A DNA stretch of 64,000 nt, from positions 1 through 64,000 of the forward strand of contig JAEWNN010000013.1 of NCBI GenBank assembly GCA_023457035.1. Direction: 5' to 3'. Every line of letters begins with the position of its first letter. The stretch's first letter is position 1. Below the pieces are notes generated by a model that was not told the DNA's origin, did not search any database, and was given only the letters and a program-made list of their open reading frames with translations. The translations under genes were made by a program, and so were the position numbers. The DNA comes from Verrucomicrobiota bacterium (lineage in GTDB: Bacteria > Verrucomicrobiota > Verrucomicrobiia > Opitutales > Opitutaceae). Positions 53,486-61,493 of the stretch are shown here, in pieces.

Positions 53486-54250
53486 TCAGCGGCGCCGAAG
53501 CACGAAGAACTCGTAGCCGTACCACGTGCCGAAGCGACGGTGCAGGCCGATCTCGGCGGCGATGGAATCTAGGGCGGCGGTCGCCTCGGGCTCGGCGGCG
53601 TACTTGGGGCGCAGCGCGGCGATGCGTTGCTCCATTGGAGTGTAGAAGTCGTCCCACCACGCGGCATCGGGCAGCGTGAAATGTCCACGCATCTCGTAGC
53701 CGCCCACCCTGGCGATGAGCGCGAGGTTGCCGGCCACATCGGTCATGGCCGGGTACTCCTTCCTCCACATGTCGCGAACGCCCTCCGGCGGATCGGACCG
53801 GAGCCAGACCGCCTCGGTGAAGACGAGATGTCCGCCGGGGCGGAGCAGCGGCTGCCACAGACGCAATGCCCGGTCGATACCGAGGAAGTAGGCGGCGCCT
53901 TCGCACCAGATGAGGCCGATGCTCCCGGCCGCGGCCGGCGGCGCAGCCATGTCGCCGACCACAGTGGTGACGCGGTCGAGCAGGCCGGCTACGGCGAGCC
54001 GCCGCCGGGCCTCGGCAATGAAAGGTGCGTGGCTGTCGATCGCGGTGATCCGTCCTCCCGTGAGGCTGGCGAGGTGGAGCGTCTGCGCGCTGCTGCCGCA
54101 GCCGAGATCGAGGACCGAGGGGGCGGACGGGAGTGGGCCGCAGAGGGCGAGAGCGCGGGCCGCCGACTCGAGGTTGCCGGGGCCCTGGCGCGGGAGGTGT
54201 TCGTAAACGTCGAAGAAGACCTCCCAGAAACGCGGTGACGGTTCGGCCAT
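53486..54250 (-). CDS. SAM-dependent methyltransferase, class I
   Basis: 254 residues. SAM-binding motif I is VLDLGCGSSAQTLHLA; the acidic residue after strand two lies in ITAIDSHAPFIAEA; motif with IGLIWCEGAAYFLGIDRAL is typical of small-molecule methyltransferases. The N-terminal segment (SPRFWEVFFDVYEHLPRQGPG) is typical of this group. Substrate unknown. It lies 88 bp downstream of the phosphatase gene on the same strand. Confidence 0.82.
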   Translation of the reverse strand: MAEPSPRFWEVFFDVYEHLPRQGPGNLESAARALALCGPLPSAPSVLDLGCGSSAQTLHLASLTGGRITAIDSHAPFIAEARRRLAVAGLLDRVTTVVGDMAAPPAAAGSIGLIWCEGAAYFLGIDRALRLWQPLLRPGGHLVFTEAVWLRSDPPEGVRDMWRKEYPAMTDVAGNLALIARVGGYEMRGHFTLPDAAWWDDFYTPMEQRIAALRPKYAAEPEATAALDSIAAEIGLHRRFGTWYGYEFFVLRRR

Positions 54251-54337
54251 GACGTATTCAGGATCTTCGAGGTAGGGGCTACGCGAGGGGTGTTCGTCGC
54301 GATCGTGCCGCGGGCGGCGTTCTCCGGCAGGGCGTGC

Positions 54338-55102
54338 CTACGGATTCAGGATCCGCAGCACCTCGGCATGGAGCTTCGGATGGGCGGCGAGGGTGGACTT
54401 GGCGCCCATCGGTTCGCGCCCCTGCCAGTCGGTGATCACCCCTCCCGCACCGCGGATCACCGGTACGAGCGCGGCGATGTCCCACGGGTTCATCACCGGG
54501 TCGCCCATGATGTCGGCCCAGCCGGTGGCGACGAGCAGGTAGCCGTAGCAGTCGCCCCAGGTGCGGACCAGGCGCACGCGTTGCGTGAGCGCCTCCCAGC
54601 CGGCGGCGCTTTGATGCTGCGGCACGGAGAGCGTGTCGGTGACGAGCAGCGTGGCGGCGGCGAGGTCGGCCGGCTCGCGCAGGCGCACGGGTTTGCCGTT
54701 GAGCGTGGTCGCCGTGCCGTCGCCGACGACGAGCTGGCGGAGAATGGGTTGGTGGATGCAGCCGAGGACTGGTTGCCCGCGATGGAGCAGGGCGATGAGC
54801 GTGCCGAAGAGCGGGCAGGCGGCGGCGAAGCTCTTCGTGCCGTCGATCGGATCGAGCACCCAGACGAACTCCGCGTCGGCACGGTCGTTGCCGTACTCCT
54901 CGCCGAGCACGCCATGATCGGGAAAACGTTTCGCGATCATCGCGCGCATCAGCTCCTCGGCACCGCGGTCGGCGGCGGTCACGGGCGTCTGGTCGGACTT
55001 CATCTCGACGGCGACGTCGTGGCTGCCGAAGAGCGGGCGGATGAAGTCGCCGCTGGCGGTGGCGAGTTCGTGCAGAAAGGCGCGATAGGGTGCGAGGTCC
55101 AC
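54338..55102 (-). CDS. Inositol-monophosphatase-family phosphatase, HisN-like
   Basis: 254 residues from a GTG start. Metal-binding motifs: VLGEEYGND (Glu pair), WVLDPIDGTKSFA (Asp-Pro-Ile-Asp-Gly) and NPWDIAALVPVIRGAGG (Trp-Asp). The pattern KSDQTPVTAADRGAEELMR and the closing region are nearest to histidinol-phosphate phosphatase HisN, but inositol or other sugar phosphates are possible. The GTG has no strong ribosome binding site, so the start is less certain than the function. Confidence 0.88.
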   Translation of the reverse strand: MDLAPYRAFLHELATASGDFIRPLFGSHDVAVEMKSDQTPVTAADRGAEELMRAMIAKRFPDHGVLGEEYGNDRADAEFVWVLDPIDGTKSFAAACPLFGTLIALLHRGQPVLGCIHQPILRQLVVGDGTATTLNGKPVRLREPADLAAATLLVTDTLSVPQHQSAAGWEALTQRVRLVRTWGDCYGYLLVATGWADIMGDPVMNPWDIAALVPVIRGAGGVITDWQGREPMGAKSTLAAHPKLHAEVLRILNP

Positions 55103-55352
55103 GGCGGGAGGTTGCCGGGTTCGGCGACGAAGTTCACCCCAAAACCGCGGACGGCGGAAACAGACCACCGACAGAAGACAACGAAGGAAACGAAGGGGAA
55201 TCCGGCTGGTGCCGCCGTGCGCAGCGAGGCGTACCCCATCGCCTCTTGTTTCCCCGTTTCGTGGTTCGGACTTCGTTCGCTTCGTCGCCGTCTGTCGCTC
55301 CAGCGGAGTGTTTTGGATCGGCGTGCGGTGGGTGAGTGGTTTGCATCGCGGC

Positions 55353-56018
55353 ATGCCTTGGCGCGCCATCCCCATCCACTTCCTCGACTTCGAGGGCAGC
55401 CTCGCGGGCGGGGTGGTCGAATACGGCATGGCGGTGTTGCACGGCGGCGAGGTGACTGAGACGGTCACGCGGTTGTGTCGACCCAGCGGAGCGATCCGCC
55501 GCGAGGACTCCGCGGTGCATGGGATCGGCGCCGCCGATGTGGCCGATGCTGCGCCGCTGGCCGCCGACTGGGAGCGGTTCGCCGGCTGGCGCCAACGCGG
55601 GCCGCTGGCCGCGCATTTCGCGGGCACGGAGAACTCGCTGCTCAAGGCCACATGGCCGTACGCGCGGCAGTCGCCGGAGTTCGCGCGGGTCGGTGCGACG
55701 ACGAACGACTGGGGCCCCTGGATCGACACCGGCCGGCTGGTGCCGCAGCTCTTCCGCGGAGTCGGGTCGGCGAAGCTCGAGGATCTGGTGACGCAGTTCT
55801 CGCTCGGTGCGGAGCTCGCCGCGCTGGCGGAGAAACACTGTCCGCCGACTCGGCGGCGTTACCACGCGGCGTTGTACGATGCGCTCGCTGCGGCGCTGCT
55901 GTTGCGTGCAGCACTGGCGCGGCCGGAGTTCGCGGGGGCGACGCTGCCGTGGCTGCTGGAGCTCAGCTCGCTCGATCCGGTGCGCCGCGAGTCGTTGCGG
56001 CAGGGCGAGCTGTTCTGA
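55353..56018 (+). CDS. DnaQ-like 3'-5' exonuclease (DEDDh), possibly altered active site
   Basis: 221 residues. The exonuclease I motif is FLDFEGS (D12, E14), and the last motif is RRYHAALYDALAAALLL with H171 and D176. The middle Asp of the DEDDh set, normally in an H-N-A-x-F-D segment, is replaced here by AAHFAGTENSLL (Glu93 or Asn94). The protein may therefore be altered in activity. The start at ATG 55353 is chosen because the N-terminus IPIHFLDFEG fits the fold. It is divergent from the HisN-like gene. Confidence 0.75.
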   Translation: MPWRAIPIHFLDFEGSLAGGVVEYGMAVLHGGEVTETVTRLCRPSGAIRREDSAVHGIGAADVADAAPLAADWERFAGWRQRGPLAAHFAGTENSLLKATWPYARQSPEFARVGATTNDWGPWIDTGRLVPQLFRGVGSAKLEDLVTQFSLGAELAALAEKHCPPTRRRYHAALYDALAAALLLRAALARPEFAGATLPWLLELSSLDPVRRESLRQGELF

Positions 56019-56030
56019 GCGCGGAGGCGC

Positions 56031-56552
56031 TCAACGGAGCGTGAAGTCGAGCGTGGCGTCGGCCCCGGTGCCGGTGACGCAGGCTTCGAAGGCGAGCTTC
56101 TCGGTACGGATGAAGGTGGTGCGCTCGATCAGCCGGTACTTCTGCGTCGCGCTCAGGCCCTTGGTCTCCTTGATCTCGACCACCCGCCGCCGCGTCGGCC
56201 CCTCCTCGGCGGTGTCGTGGTAGTGGTGCAACGTGGCGGTGCCGGGCAAACGCCAGCGACCGTCCCAACCCGGCACCGGCGCCGGGGCGGCCAGATCCAC
56301 GGCGATCTCGAGCCGCTCGCCGACGGCCGTGTAACGTTTCGCTAGATACTCACGGATCAGCCGGTGGGCCGCGGCGGTCACCTTGGCCGGCTCGTCCGAC
56401 GTTGGCTCGGGTTCTGCCGGCACCACGGCGGGCGCCGGGCCGGACGCAGGTTCCGACAGGCTCTCGCCACTTGCCGCCCGAACGACGGTCACCGCCAAGA
56501 GCGCGGCGACCGTGGCGTGAAGGATAACCCGCCGAAGGATCGGTGTTCCCAT
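56031..56552 (-). CDS. Secreted protein of unknown function
   Basis: 173 residues from ATG 56552, with a signal peptide (LRRVILHATVAALLAVTVV) and a Pro/Glu/Ala-rich linker. The C-terminal 100 residues (RLIREYLAKRYTAVGERLEI, WRLPGTATLHHYHDTAEE, YRLIERTTFIRTEKLAFE) show no family I recognise. It is 54 bp downstream of the large membrane glycosyltransferase gene and may be cotranscribed with it. Confidence 0.65.
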   Translation of the reverse strand: MGTPILRRVILHATVAALLAVTVVRAASGESLSEPASGPAPAVVPAEPEPTSDEPAKVTAAAHRLIREYLAKRYTAVGERLEIAVDLAAPAPVPGWDGRWRLPGTATLHHYHDTAEEGPTRRRVVEIKETKGLSATQKYRLIERTTFIRTEKLAFEACVTGTGADATLDFTLR

Positions 56553-56606
56553 GATGGCCCAGAATGGGTGCGCGGAGAACGGTGACAAGCCGGTTCCTTG
56601 CGGGGC

Positions 56607-58298
56607 TTAACGCAGCGGTGGTTCGAACCGGGAGACTTCGAACACCTGGGGAACGCCGGGGCCGAAATAGAAGGGCAGCGGACCGAAGCCGTCGGAGTAG
56701 AAGCCGGCGCCAAGGTCGATCTGCATGGTTGAGATCCAGCCGGAGGGGGTGATCGTCACCTTGCCCGCGGGCGCGAATGGCGGTGACAGGGTGGCGGAGA
56801 CGTTGGTGTTTCCGGCGGGCGAAATCAGGTGGTCGCCGGGAGCCATGGCGAAGGCGCGTTTGTCCAGCGGCTTGGCGCCGGCCCGCTCCATGTAGTATTG
56901 GAAGCCCCAGTGCCCCTGGAACCAGAGCGCGCCCGGCCGGGCACCGAGCTGCTCGTGGAGCACACGGGCGGCGGCGCGGGAGTTCTGGGCGAAGGCGGTG
57001 TCGGCGCGCACGATGGCGACGCTCAGGGCGACGGCGGGCAGGAGCGGCCAGAGCTGGAGCCAAGTGCGACGCGGCGGGGAAGCAGGACCGCGGGCAGCCA
57101 GCCGGCGCACGACGAGGATCGCTACGACGGGCGCAAGCGGGAGGAGCGAGCGGCCGTTGACGGACCAGTTGAGGCCCGCGGTGAAGACGAGGGTGCCGAG
57201 CACCCAGAGCGCGAGGAGGAGCGAGTCGGCGTTGCGGTGTGCGCGAAGGTCGCCGACGACGAGCGCCAACGGCGCGAGCCCGAGGGCGGCGAACAGCGCC
57301 ACCTGCGCGATCGCATCCCACCGGGTGCCGGCTGCACCATGCAACTCGAGTGTGGTGAGTTGGGCGGCGAGGGGTAGGACGGCGACGAGCGTGGCGGCGA
57401 AGCCGAGTCCGAGCGCGAGGCCGCGCCAAGACCAGAGGCGGTGCGCGACAAAGAGCAGCGGCAGCAGGCAGCCGCCGGTGAAGGACAGGGTGATCAGACC
57501 GCGCTGCCAGAGCGGTCCGGATACCTGCTGCATGCGGGCGTAGAGGCCGGCGCCGGCGAGCATGCCATGCCCGTAGCGGTGAGCCGTCCAGCGGTCGAAC
57601 GCAGCGAGGGCGAGCACGGGGAGCGCGAGCCAGAGGAGTTTCCAGCTCGGCCGGCGCTCGCGGACGGTGGTGTAGACTACCAGCAGCGGGATGAGCGAGA
57701 GGGCGAAGTATTTGGTGAGGGCGGCAAGGGCGACCACCCCGGCGGCGAGGGCGAGCCAACGGTGTTGGCTGCGGTCGAGGCCGCGCAGCCACAACTCCAG
57801 CGCCCAGAGCCAGAGCGCGAGCATGGGTACGTCGCACATCAGGGTGGTGGCCGAAATCCAGAAGACTGGTGACACCAGGGCGATCGCCGCAGCGAGGATC
57901 GGTTGCGGACAGAGGCGGCGGGCGAGGGCGTGGGTGGCCAGCACGGCGGCGATCGCCGGCAACAGGAACGCGAGATGCAGCGCGGGCTCGCTCCAGCCGA
58001 ACAGCCTGCCGGCGGCGGCGAGGTAGTAGCAGGCCAATGGCGGGTTCTGGGTGACGTCGGCCAGCGGCATTGCGAACCCGTACCAGTTGACGACCGTCCC
58101 GAACGGGTCCGTCGGATCGGCGAGGATCTGTTGGGCCGAGCGGAGGAAGAGGTAGTCGTCGATGTGGACGGCTTTGTTCGCGAAGGGGGCGAGGCAGCAG
58201 ATCGTCGCGAGCGTCAACAGCAGGACCGGCTGGCGGTACCAAGCGGGGCCGGAGGGAGCAGGCGAGGGGGCGACGGACATGCGAGAAGGCGTGAGCAT
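56607..58298 (-). CDS. Polytopic GT39/ArnT-like glycosyltransferase
   Basis: 563 residues with about 11 transmembrane helices, starting LLLTLATICCLAPFANKAVHIDDYLFL. The early acidic segment VHIDDYLFLRSAQQIL corresponds to the catalytic Asp loop of the PMT/ArnT (GT-C) superfamily, in which an Asp pair follows the first helix. Later helices alternate with short basic loops. The C-terminal 120 residues are soluble. It would transfer a sugar from a lipid carrier to an envelope acceptor; the acceptor is unknown. ATG 58280 is an alternative start. Confidence 0.82.
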   Translation of the reverse strand: MLTPSRMSVAPSPAPSGPAWYRQPVLLLTLATICCLAPFANKAVHIDDYLFLRSAQQILADPTDPFGTVVNWYGFAMPLADVTQNPPLACYYLAAAGRLFGWSEPALHLAFLLPAIAAVLATHALARRLCPQPILAAAIALVSPVFWISATTLMCDVPMLALWLWALELWLRGLDRSQHRWLALAAGVVALAALTKYFALSLIPLLVVYTTVRERRPSWKLLWLALPVLALAAFDRWTAHRYGHGMLAGAGLYARMQQVSGPLWQRGLITLSFTGGCLLPLLFVAHRLWSWRGLALGLGFAATLVAVLPLAAQLTTLELHGAAGTRWDAIAQVALFAALGLAPLALVVGDLRAHRNADSLLLALWVLGTLVFTAGLNWSVNGRSLLPLAPVVAILVVRRLAARGPASPPRRTWLQLWPLLPAVALSVAIVRADTAFAQNSRAAARVLHEQLGARPGALWFQGHWGFQYYMERAGAKPLDKRAFAMAPGDHLISPAGNTNVSATLSPPFAPAGKVTITPSGWISTMQIDLGAGFYSDGFGPLPFYFGPGVPQVFEVSRFEPPLR

Positions 58299-58414
58299 GG
58301 CGCGACGCGGAGGAACGGTGCAAGCCCGGTGGACGGAGGGACTCCCTCTTGGGGGCGCCGTGCTTCCGTGTTTGCCGCATACCTTGGGCCCAAGATTCTG
58401 CTCGGGATCGCCGA

Positions 58415-58455
58415 AAACACCAAGGCCCGCAACTCATTGGAATTGCGGGCCTTGG
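58415..58455 (-). terminator. Intrinsic terminator of the interrupted tRNA-Glu gene
   Basis: 13-bp perfect stem CCAAGGCCCGCAA/TTGCGGGCCTTGG with a 10-nt loop, followed on the minus strand by TGTTTTCGG. It begins 5 bp after the 3' end of the tRNA fragment and would have belonged to the original tRNA gene. Confidence 0.85.
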
Positions 58456-58459
58456 AAGT

Positions 58460-58487
58460 TGGCGTCCCCACGGGGATTCGAACCCCG
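58460..58487 (-). other. 3' end of a tRNA-Glu gene; candidate attachment site
   Basis: On the minus strand the 28 nt read as a full T arm (CGGGG-TTCGAAT-CCCCG), the 3' acceptor strand TGGGGAC, discriminator G and CCA. This matches the end of tRNA-Glu (bacterial tRNA-Glu starts GTCCCC and ends GGGGACGCCA). Upstream on the same strand no D or anticodon arm is found. A terminator follows. This is what remains at one end after an element integrates into the 3' end of a tRNA gene; the intact copy should be beyond the right edge. Confidence 0.75.
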
Positions 58488-58630
58488 GGGACGCGTTTCT
58501 TCGATTTCACGACTATGTTGAAGGAGAGCAACTTGCGAAAGTGGATGGTAGCGGGATTAGTAAAAAACAAGCCTTTCGAGGGGCCAACTATTCCTGAACT
58601 ATTCCAGAAACTAGCCAAGCCCTGATGCCG

Positions 58631-58673
58631 GTAGCCCTTGCAGACTACGGGCCACGCTTCAGGCGTGTGGGAC
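58631..58673. repeat. Direct repeat, copy 1 (about 43 bp)
   Basis: Shares GCCCTTG, CTACGGGCCACG, TTCAGGCGTGTGGGA in the same order with 59398-59439. Copy 2 contains the hairpin AGCCC/GGGCT; copy 1 has a weaker version. Each copy lies just after codons for the peptide Asp-Val-Asp-Phe and a stop on the minus strand. Confidence 0.75.
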
Positions 58674-58696
58674 ATTCCTAGAAATCGACGTCGCCC

Positions 58697-59275
58697 TCAC
58701 CGAGATCGACTTGCGGGGTGGCCTCCAGGCAACGCCCGCGTTGCATGCGCTAGCAGTGCCTTGCGGGCTTTTCTCCACGTCGATTTGGGATGTGCGGATG
58801 CGCCGTCGCGAGCCACAGAGTAGATCCTCCGGAAGCGGCGGATCATGGCGTCGCTCTCATTGGAGCGGTGCGCCTGCATGTGGGGCGTGTCGATCACCTC
58901 GTCTGGCGTGAGAACCACAATCACTCCAAGTTCGCTCAGTCGATTGATCGTTGCTGCGGAGACTGGGCCGTCGACATACGCGAAGATCAGCCCCACATCG
59001 AGGCGCACGGCGAACGCCGGTTGGCCGGCGCCAGAACAGCCGGGCAATCCTGGGATCGCGATGGTATCGATTGCGGAACTGAGGATCATGCTCAGGGCAG
59101 CGACAGGAGCCACGGTACCGACGGTCCACTGATCGTTGGGAGATTTCTCGTTTAGCAGCGCGGCGGCGACCATGCCGGACGGGACGAAGAACAGCGGAAG
59201 GAACGGGTCAGTGTAGATGAGGAGATCGCCGGCGGAACCGACAATCACGCGGGAGGTTTGGGAGAACTTTGGCAT
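58697..59275 (-). CDS. Island paralogue family member A
   Basis: 192 residues, no family recognised. It shares with the four genes at 60415-62776 an N-terminal block (RVIVGSAGDLLIYTDPFLPL followed by FFVPSG) and a central block (IDTIAIPGLPG ... PAFAVRLDVGLIFAYVDGP ... LSELGVIVVLTPDEV). No signal peptide. The C-terminus (AHPKSTWRKARKALLAHATR) is basic. Just past its end, in another frame, is a short tail ending Val-Asp-Phe-stop that resembles the end of the gene at 59449, so a frameshift or recombination near 58740 may have changed its C-terminus. Confidence 0.75.
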   Translation of the reverse strand: MPKFSQTSRVIVGSAGDLLIYTDPFLPLFFVPSGMVAAALLNEKSPNDQWTVGTVAPVAALSMILSSAIDTIAIPGLPGCSGAGQPAFAVRLDVGLIFAYVDGPVSAATINRLSELGVIVVLTPDEVIDTPHMQAHRSNESDAMIRRFRRIYSVARDGASAHPKSTWRKARKALLAHATRALPGGHPASRSR

Positions 59276-59397
59276 AAGGTTTTAGGAAAGGTTGTGATGT
59301 GAAAACAAGTGAACCGACCGACTCGGCGGGATGTACGTCGTTAGTACTGCCGGGGCCGCGTATCTCGTCGGTGTGGGACAAATATGAGAAATGCCCG

Positions 59398-59439
59398 CAG
59401 CCCTTGCGGGCTACGGGCCACGTTTTCAGGCGTGTGGGA
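59398..59439. repeat. Direct repeat, copy 2 (about 42 bp)
   Basis: Second copy of the repeat at 58631-58673, containing the hairpin AGCCC-TTGC-GGGCT. It lies 10 bp after the stop of the gene at 59449 on the minus strand. Confidence 0.75.
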
Positions 59440-59448
59440 TTGATGGGA

Positions 59449-60033
59449 TCAGAAGTCGACGTCGTCGTCTTCGCTAGGGGGCGCCGGTGCGCGGACGGTG
59501 TGCTCCCGACGAGTTCTCCATCGGGCAACTCGGGGCAGATACTCGGAGAGCCAAGCCGGCGACCACCAAGGATCCTCGGGCTCGATTTCGAGAGTCGAAC
59601 GGAGAAGCTGATACGCCGCCAGTGTGGCCCAGATCGCCTTGGCGACGTCGTCGTCAGTCTCGCGCAGCACTTCAGACGTGCGGGCGCGCAGATCGATATC
59701 GACACCTTGCATGGCTGCACCGGGTGGCAGAGCCGTCACACCGGCGTTCTTCAACAGTGCATCACGGGCGGAGAACCCCGGGTCGACCATGGGATGGAGC
59801 GAGTACGTTGATCTTGAGCTGAGGTATCTCCAGACTGGTGCGCAGACCGCGGACTCAGCTTGGCCGAAGTCGCTGGGAAATGCGGCAACGAGGCGGGCCG
59901 CGATCAGCAGCGGGGGTTCGTCGGCGTAGCGTGCGACGATGGCGAAGTAGTCGTGGAGTCCGACGATTTGGACCACGGGTAGCGGAGGATCGAGTCTGCG
60001 GTAGAGGTTAGTAGTGAGGTAGGGGGCGGGCAT
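59449..60033 (-). CDS. Unknown island protein with acidic C-terminus
   Basis: 194 residues, no family recognised and not a member of the paralogue set beside it. Visible features: a hydrophobic N-terminal third (PPLPVVQIVGLHDYFAIVAR, PPLLIAARLVAAFPSDFG), a Trp-rich segment (EDPWWSPAWLSEYLPRVARW) and an acidic end (SEDDDVDF). No signal peptide or membrane helix is convincing. It lies between family members A and B on the same strand, separated from B by 381 bp. Confidence 0.65.
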   Translation of the reverse strand: MPAPYLTTNLYRRLDPPLPVVQIVGLHDYFAIVARYADEPPLLIAARLVAAFPSDFGQAESAVCAPVWRYLSSRSTYSLHPMVDPGFSARDALLKNAGVTALPPGAAMQGVDIDLRARTSEVLRETDDDVAKAIWATLAAYQLLRSTLEIEPEDPWWSPAWLSEYLPRVARWRTRREHTVRAPAPPSEDDDVDF

Positions 60034-60414
60034 GATGGATCTAGGGAAGATGATGGTTACTGAGTGAGTTGAAGGGGTATCTGCGCATCAGCGGGACAAA
60101 TGAAACAGGTGAGCGAATACATAGTGCGAAGATGTGAGATCCCCGATTGAGCGAAACCGACCAGCAGGCGAAGCGAGCAGGCCGGTGCGACCGCACGCCG
60201 GGCCCAACCGGCGAGGCCAGCGCAGCGTGTGGGTTCCCCTCTCCAAGCCGGAGAGGGGGAAGGGGCGAGAGGGTGACCGGGACCAACCCCTGCGGGTAAT
60301 CCCAGTCCCTCGAAGAATGTAGCTGATACCGGCGATTGGCTGTGACTGAACAACAGCACCGGTGCCGCTGGTTCCTGCCGTCGTCCGAAGGCAGGACGGA
60401 ACTATCACGCTGAG
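60034..60414. other. 381-bp gene-free region of the island
   Basis: No gene supported. It holds a 9-bp inverted repeat CCCCTCTCC/GGAGAGGGG (60236-60244 and 60250-60258) embedded in the GAGAGGGG-type sequence found as dispersed repeats in many bacterial genomes, and a degenerate tRNA-like sequence (60338-60424) that runs into the stop codon of the upstream gene. Confidence 0.6.
60236..60258. repeat. GAGAGGGG-type palindromic repeat
   Basis: CCCCTCTCC, five spacer bases, GGAGAGGGG. The surrounding purine-rich run (GGGGGAAGGGGCGAGAGGG) matches a type of short dispersed repeat common in intergenic DNA of several phyla. Confidence 0.7.
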
Positions 60415-60424
60415 CTATGATCCC
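60338..60424 (-). other. Degenerate tRNA-like sequence
   Basis: On the minus strand GGGATCATAGCTCAGCG resembles a tRNA acceptor start and D arm, CGTCC-TGCCTTC-GGACG an anticodon arm (with G instead of U at position 33), and CTGTTGTTCAGTCACAG a weak T arm. The acceptor has no 3' partner and no CCA. Its 5' end overlaps the stop codon of the gene at 60415. It looks like decayed tRNA debris or a tRNA mimic, not a working tRNA. Confidence 0.35.
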
Positions 60425-60957
60425 GGCCGTTTCATCGCGTGATAAGTTTCGACGGTTCGCTGCCAGGCAGAGTCGATGTCGGGCAGTTGGGCAGACTTGC
60501 TGGCCACGATGCGGTCGTTCCAAGTTTCGACGACGTGCATGACCTCGTGCGCATGGGGCAATCCATCGAGGGTGGTCATGCGGGCGTTGCGAGGGGTCAC
60601 GACGACGTTGATCTTCTGCTCCGCCAGCCAGTTGGTCAGATGGATCGCCTTGGGGTTGTCGATGTAGGCGGCGACTAGGCCAGACCGCAATCTGACCCAG
60701 AAGGCGGGTGTCCCGGCCGGAATGGAACGGTGCAGTACGTCAATCGATCTGAGGTCGATGATATCGTGCACCATGCTCATCAACATGGCGACCTCGCCAA
60801 CCTGAGACAGGATGTGCGGCCCCATTTCTGGGTCCTTGGCGAACACGTGAGTGACGTCGGATCCGGCAACGAAGAACATCGGGACTCCGACGCCTTGCTC
60901 GGCGAGCATCGAGCCATCGGAGCCAAAGTGAAGCGTGATGTACTTGGGATGGCTCAT
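60415..60957 (-). CDS. Island paralogue family member B
   Basis: 180 residues, no family recognised. It has both blocks of the family: ITLHFGSDGSMLAEQGVGVP then MFFVAGSD at the N-terminus; IIDLRSIDVLHRSIPAGTPA, WVRLRSGLVAAYIDNP and WLAEQKINVVVTPRNARMT in the centre. The C-terminus is helical (AWQRTVETYHAM). The ATG overlaps the stop of member C (ATGA), so B and C are translated together. It differs from C at most positions, so the duplication is old or fast-evolving. Confidence 0.8.
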   Translation of the reverse strand: MSHPKYITLHFGSDGSMLAEQGVGVPMFFVAGSDVTHVFAKDPEMGPHILSQVGEVAMLMSMVHDIIDLRSIDVLHRSIPAGTPAFWVRLRSGLVAAYIDNPKAIHLTNWLAEQKINVVVTPRNARMTTLDGLPHAHEVMHVVETWNDRIVASKSAQLPDIDSAWQRTVETYHAMKRPGS

Positions 60958-61493
60958 GGCAGGTGATCCGTATTCGGCGTTATGTTAATGGTGATCCGCT
61001 CGGAAACTGAATCGTGAGCGGCAACCTCATGCCGGCCGAGTGTCTCATGGAGTAGCTCCCATTCTCGGGAGAACTCGCACTCATGGTACCAAGCTTGCTT
61101 CTTTGCCAGTGAAGTGAAGTTGCAGCTGACCGGAGTGATAAGGCAGTGGATGCGATTGCGGCTGGCCCAGCGGTCGAGGTTCACCGCCTCAGGGGAGTTG
61201 ACGTAGGCGTAGGTGCAGCGGCCGGTCCGCTTGAGGCGGAAGGCAGCCGTACCTTCAGGGATCTCCTTGGGGAGGATGCCGATGGAGCGGATGTCCTGCA
61301 CATCGGGGAGCAACATTCCGAGGATAAGCAGCGAGACCTGGCCTGTGATGACGCAGCTCGCAGGCAGTTGATGGTTGTTGTCTTCGGCCGCGTGAAGACG
61401 GGCTCTGGAAACGAAAAAGGCCGGCTGTGCCGGCCCTGCGTGGATGAGAATATCGCCGTCGGTTCCGACGACTAGTGTGGTAGATGATGACAT
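60954..61493 (-). CDS. Island paralogue family member C
   Basis: 179 residues from ATG 61493. Family blocks: TLVVGTDGDILIHAGPAQPA then FFVSRA; VSLLILGMLLPDVQDIRSIG, ILPKEIPEGTAAFRLKRTGR, YAYVNSP and WASRNRIHCLITPVS. The codons for the GPAQPAFF motif contain a GGCCGGC/GCCGGCC hairpin followed by five T residues (61414-61435), which looks like an intrinsic terminator inside the gene. It overlaps member B by four bases and is 178 bp after member D. A longer frame from 61529 adds a leader absent from the other paralogues. Confidence 0.78.
   Translation of the reverse strand: MSSSTTLVVGTDGDILIHAGPAQPAFFVSRARLHAAEDNNHQLPASCVITGQVSLLILGMLLPDVQDIRSIGILPKEIPEGTAAFRLKRTGRCTYAYVNSPEAVNLDRWASRNRIHCLITPVSCNFTSLAKKQAWYHECEFSREWELLHETLGRHEVAAHDSVSERITINITPNTDHLP
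61414..61435 (-). terminator. Terminator-like hairpin inside member C
   Basis: On the minus strand GGCCGGC-ACA-GCCGGCC followed by TTTTT, about 60 nt after the start codon. It coincides with codons for the conserved GPAxPAFF motif; the same structure occurs in member E. It could attenuate transcription or be a by-product of codon choice. Confidence 0.45.

Larger units (their letters stand above)
58299..58696. other. 398-bp junction region between chromosome and island
   Basis: Contains no convincing gene. From left to right: the upstream region of the glycosyltransferase gene, an intrinsic terminator (58420-58455), the 3' end of a tRNA-Glu gene (58460-58487), about 140 bp of less GC-rich sequence, and the first copy of a direct repeat (58631-58673). 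Confidence 0.7.

Noticed and set aside
58383..58394. 12-bp palindrome CTTGGGCCCAAG
   Set aside because: Short palindromes of this size are expected by chance in GC-rich DNA and it has no regulatory context.
58214..58675. Open frames across the island junction
   Set aside because: They run through the terminator and the tRNA fragment and show no protein family; no integrase is encoded here.
60041..60523. A 160-codon frame across the tRNA-like sequence and part of member B
   Set aside because: It overlaps a supported family member in another frame and has no domain.
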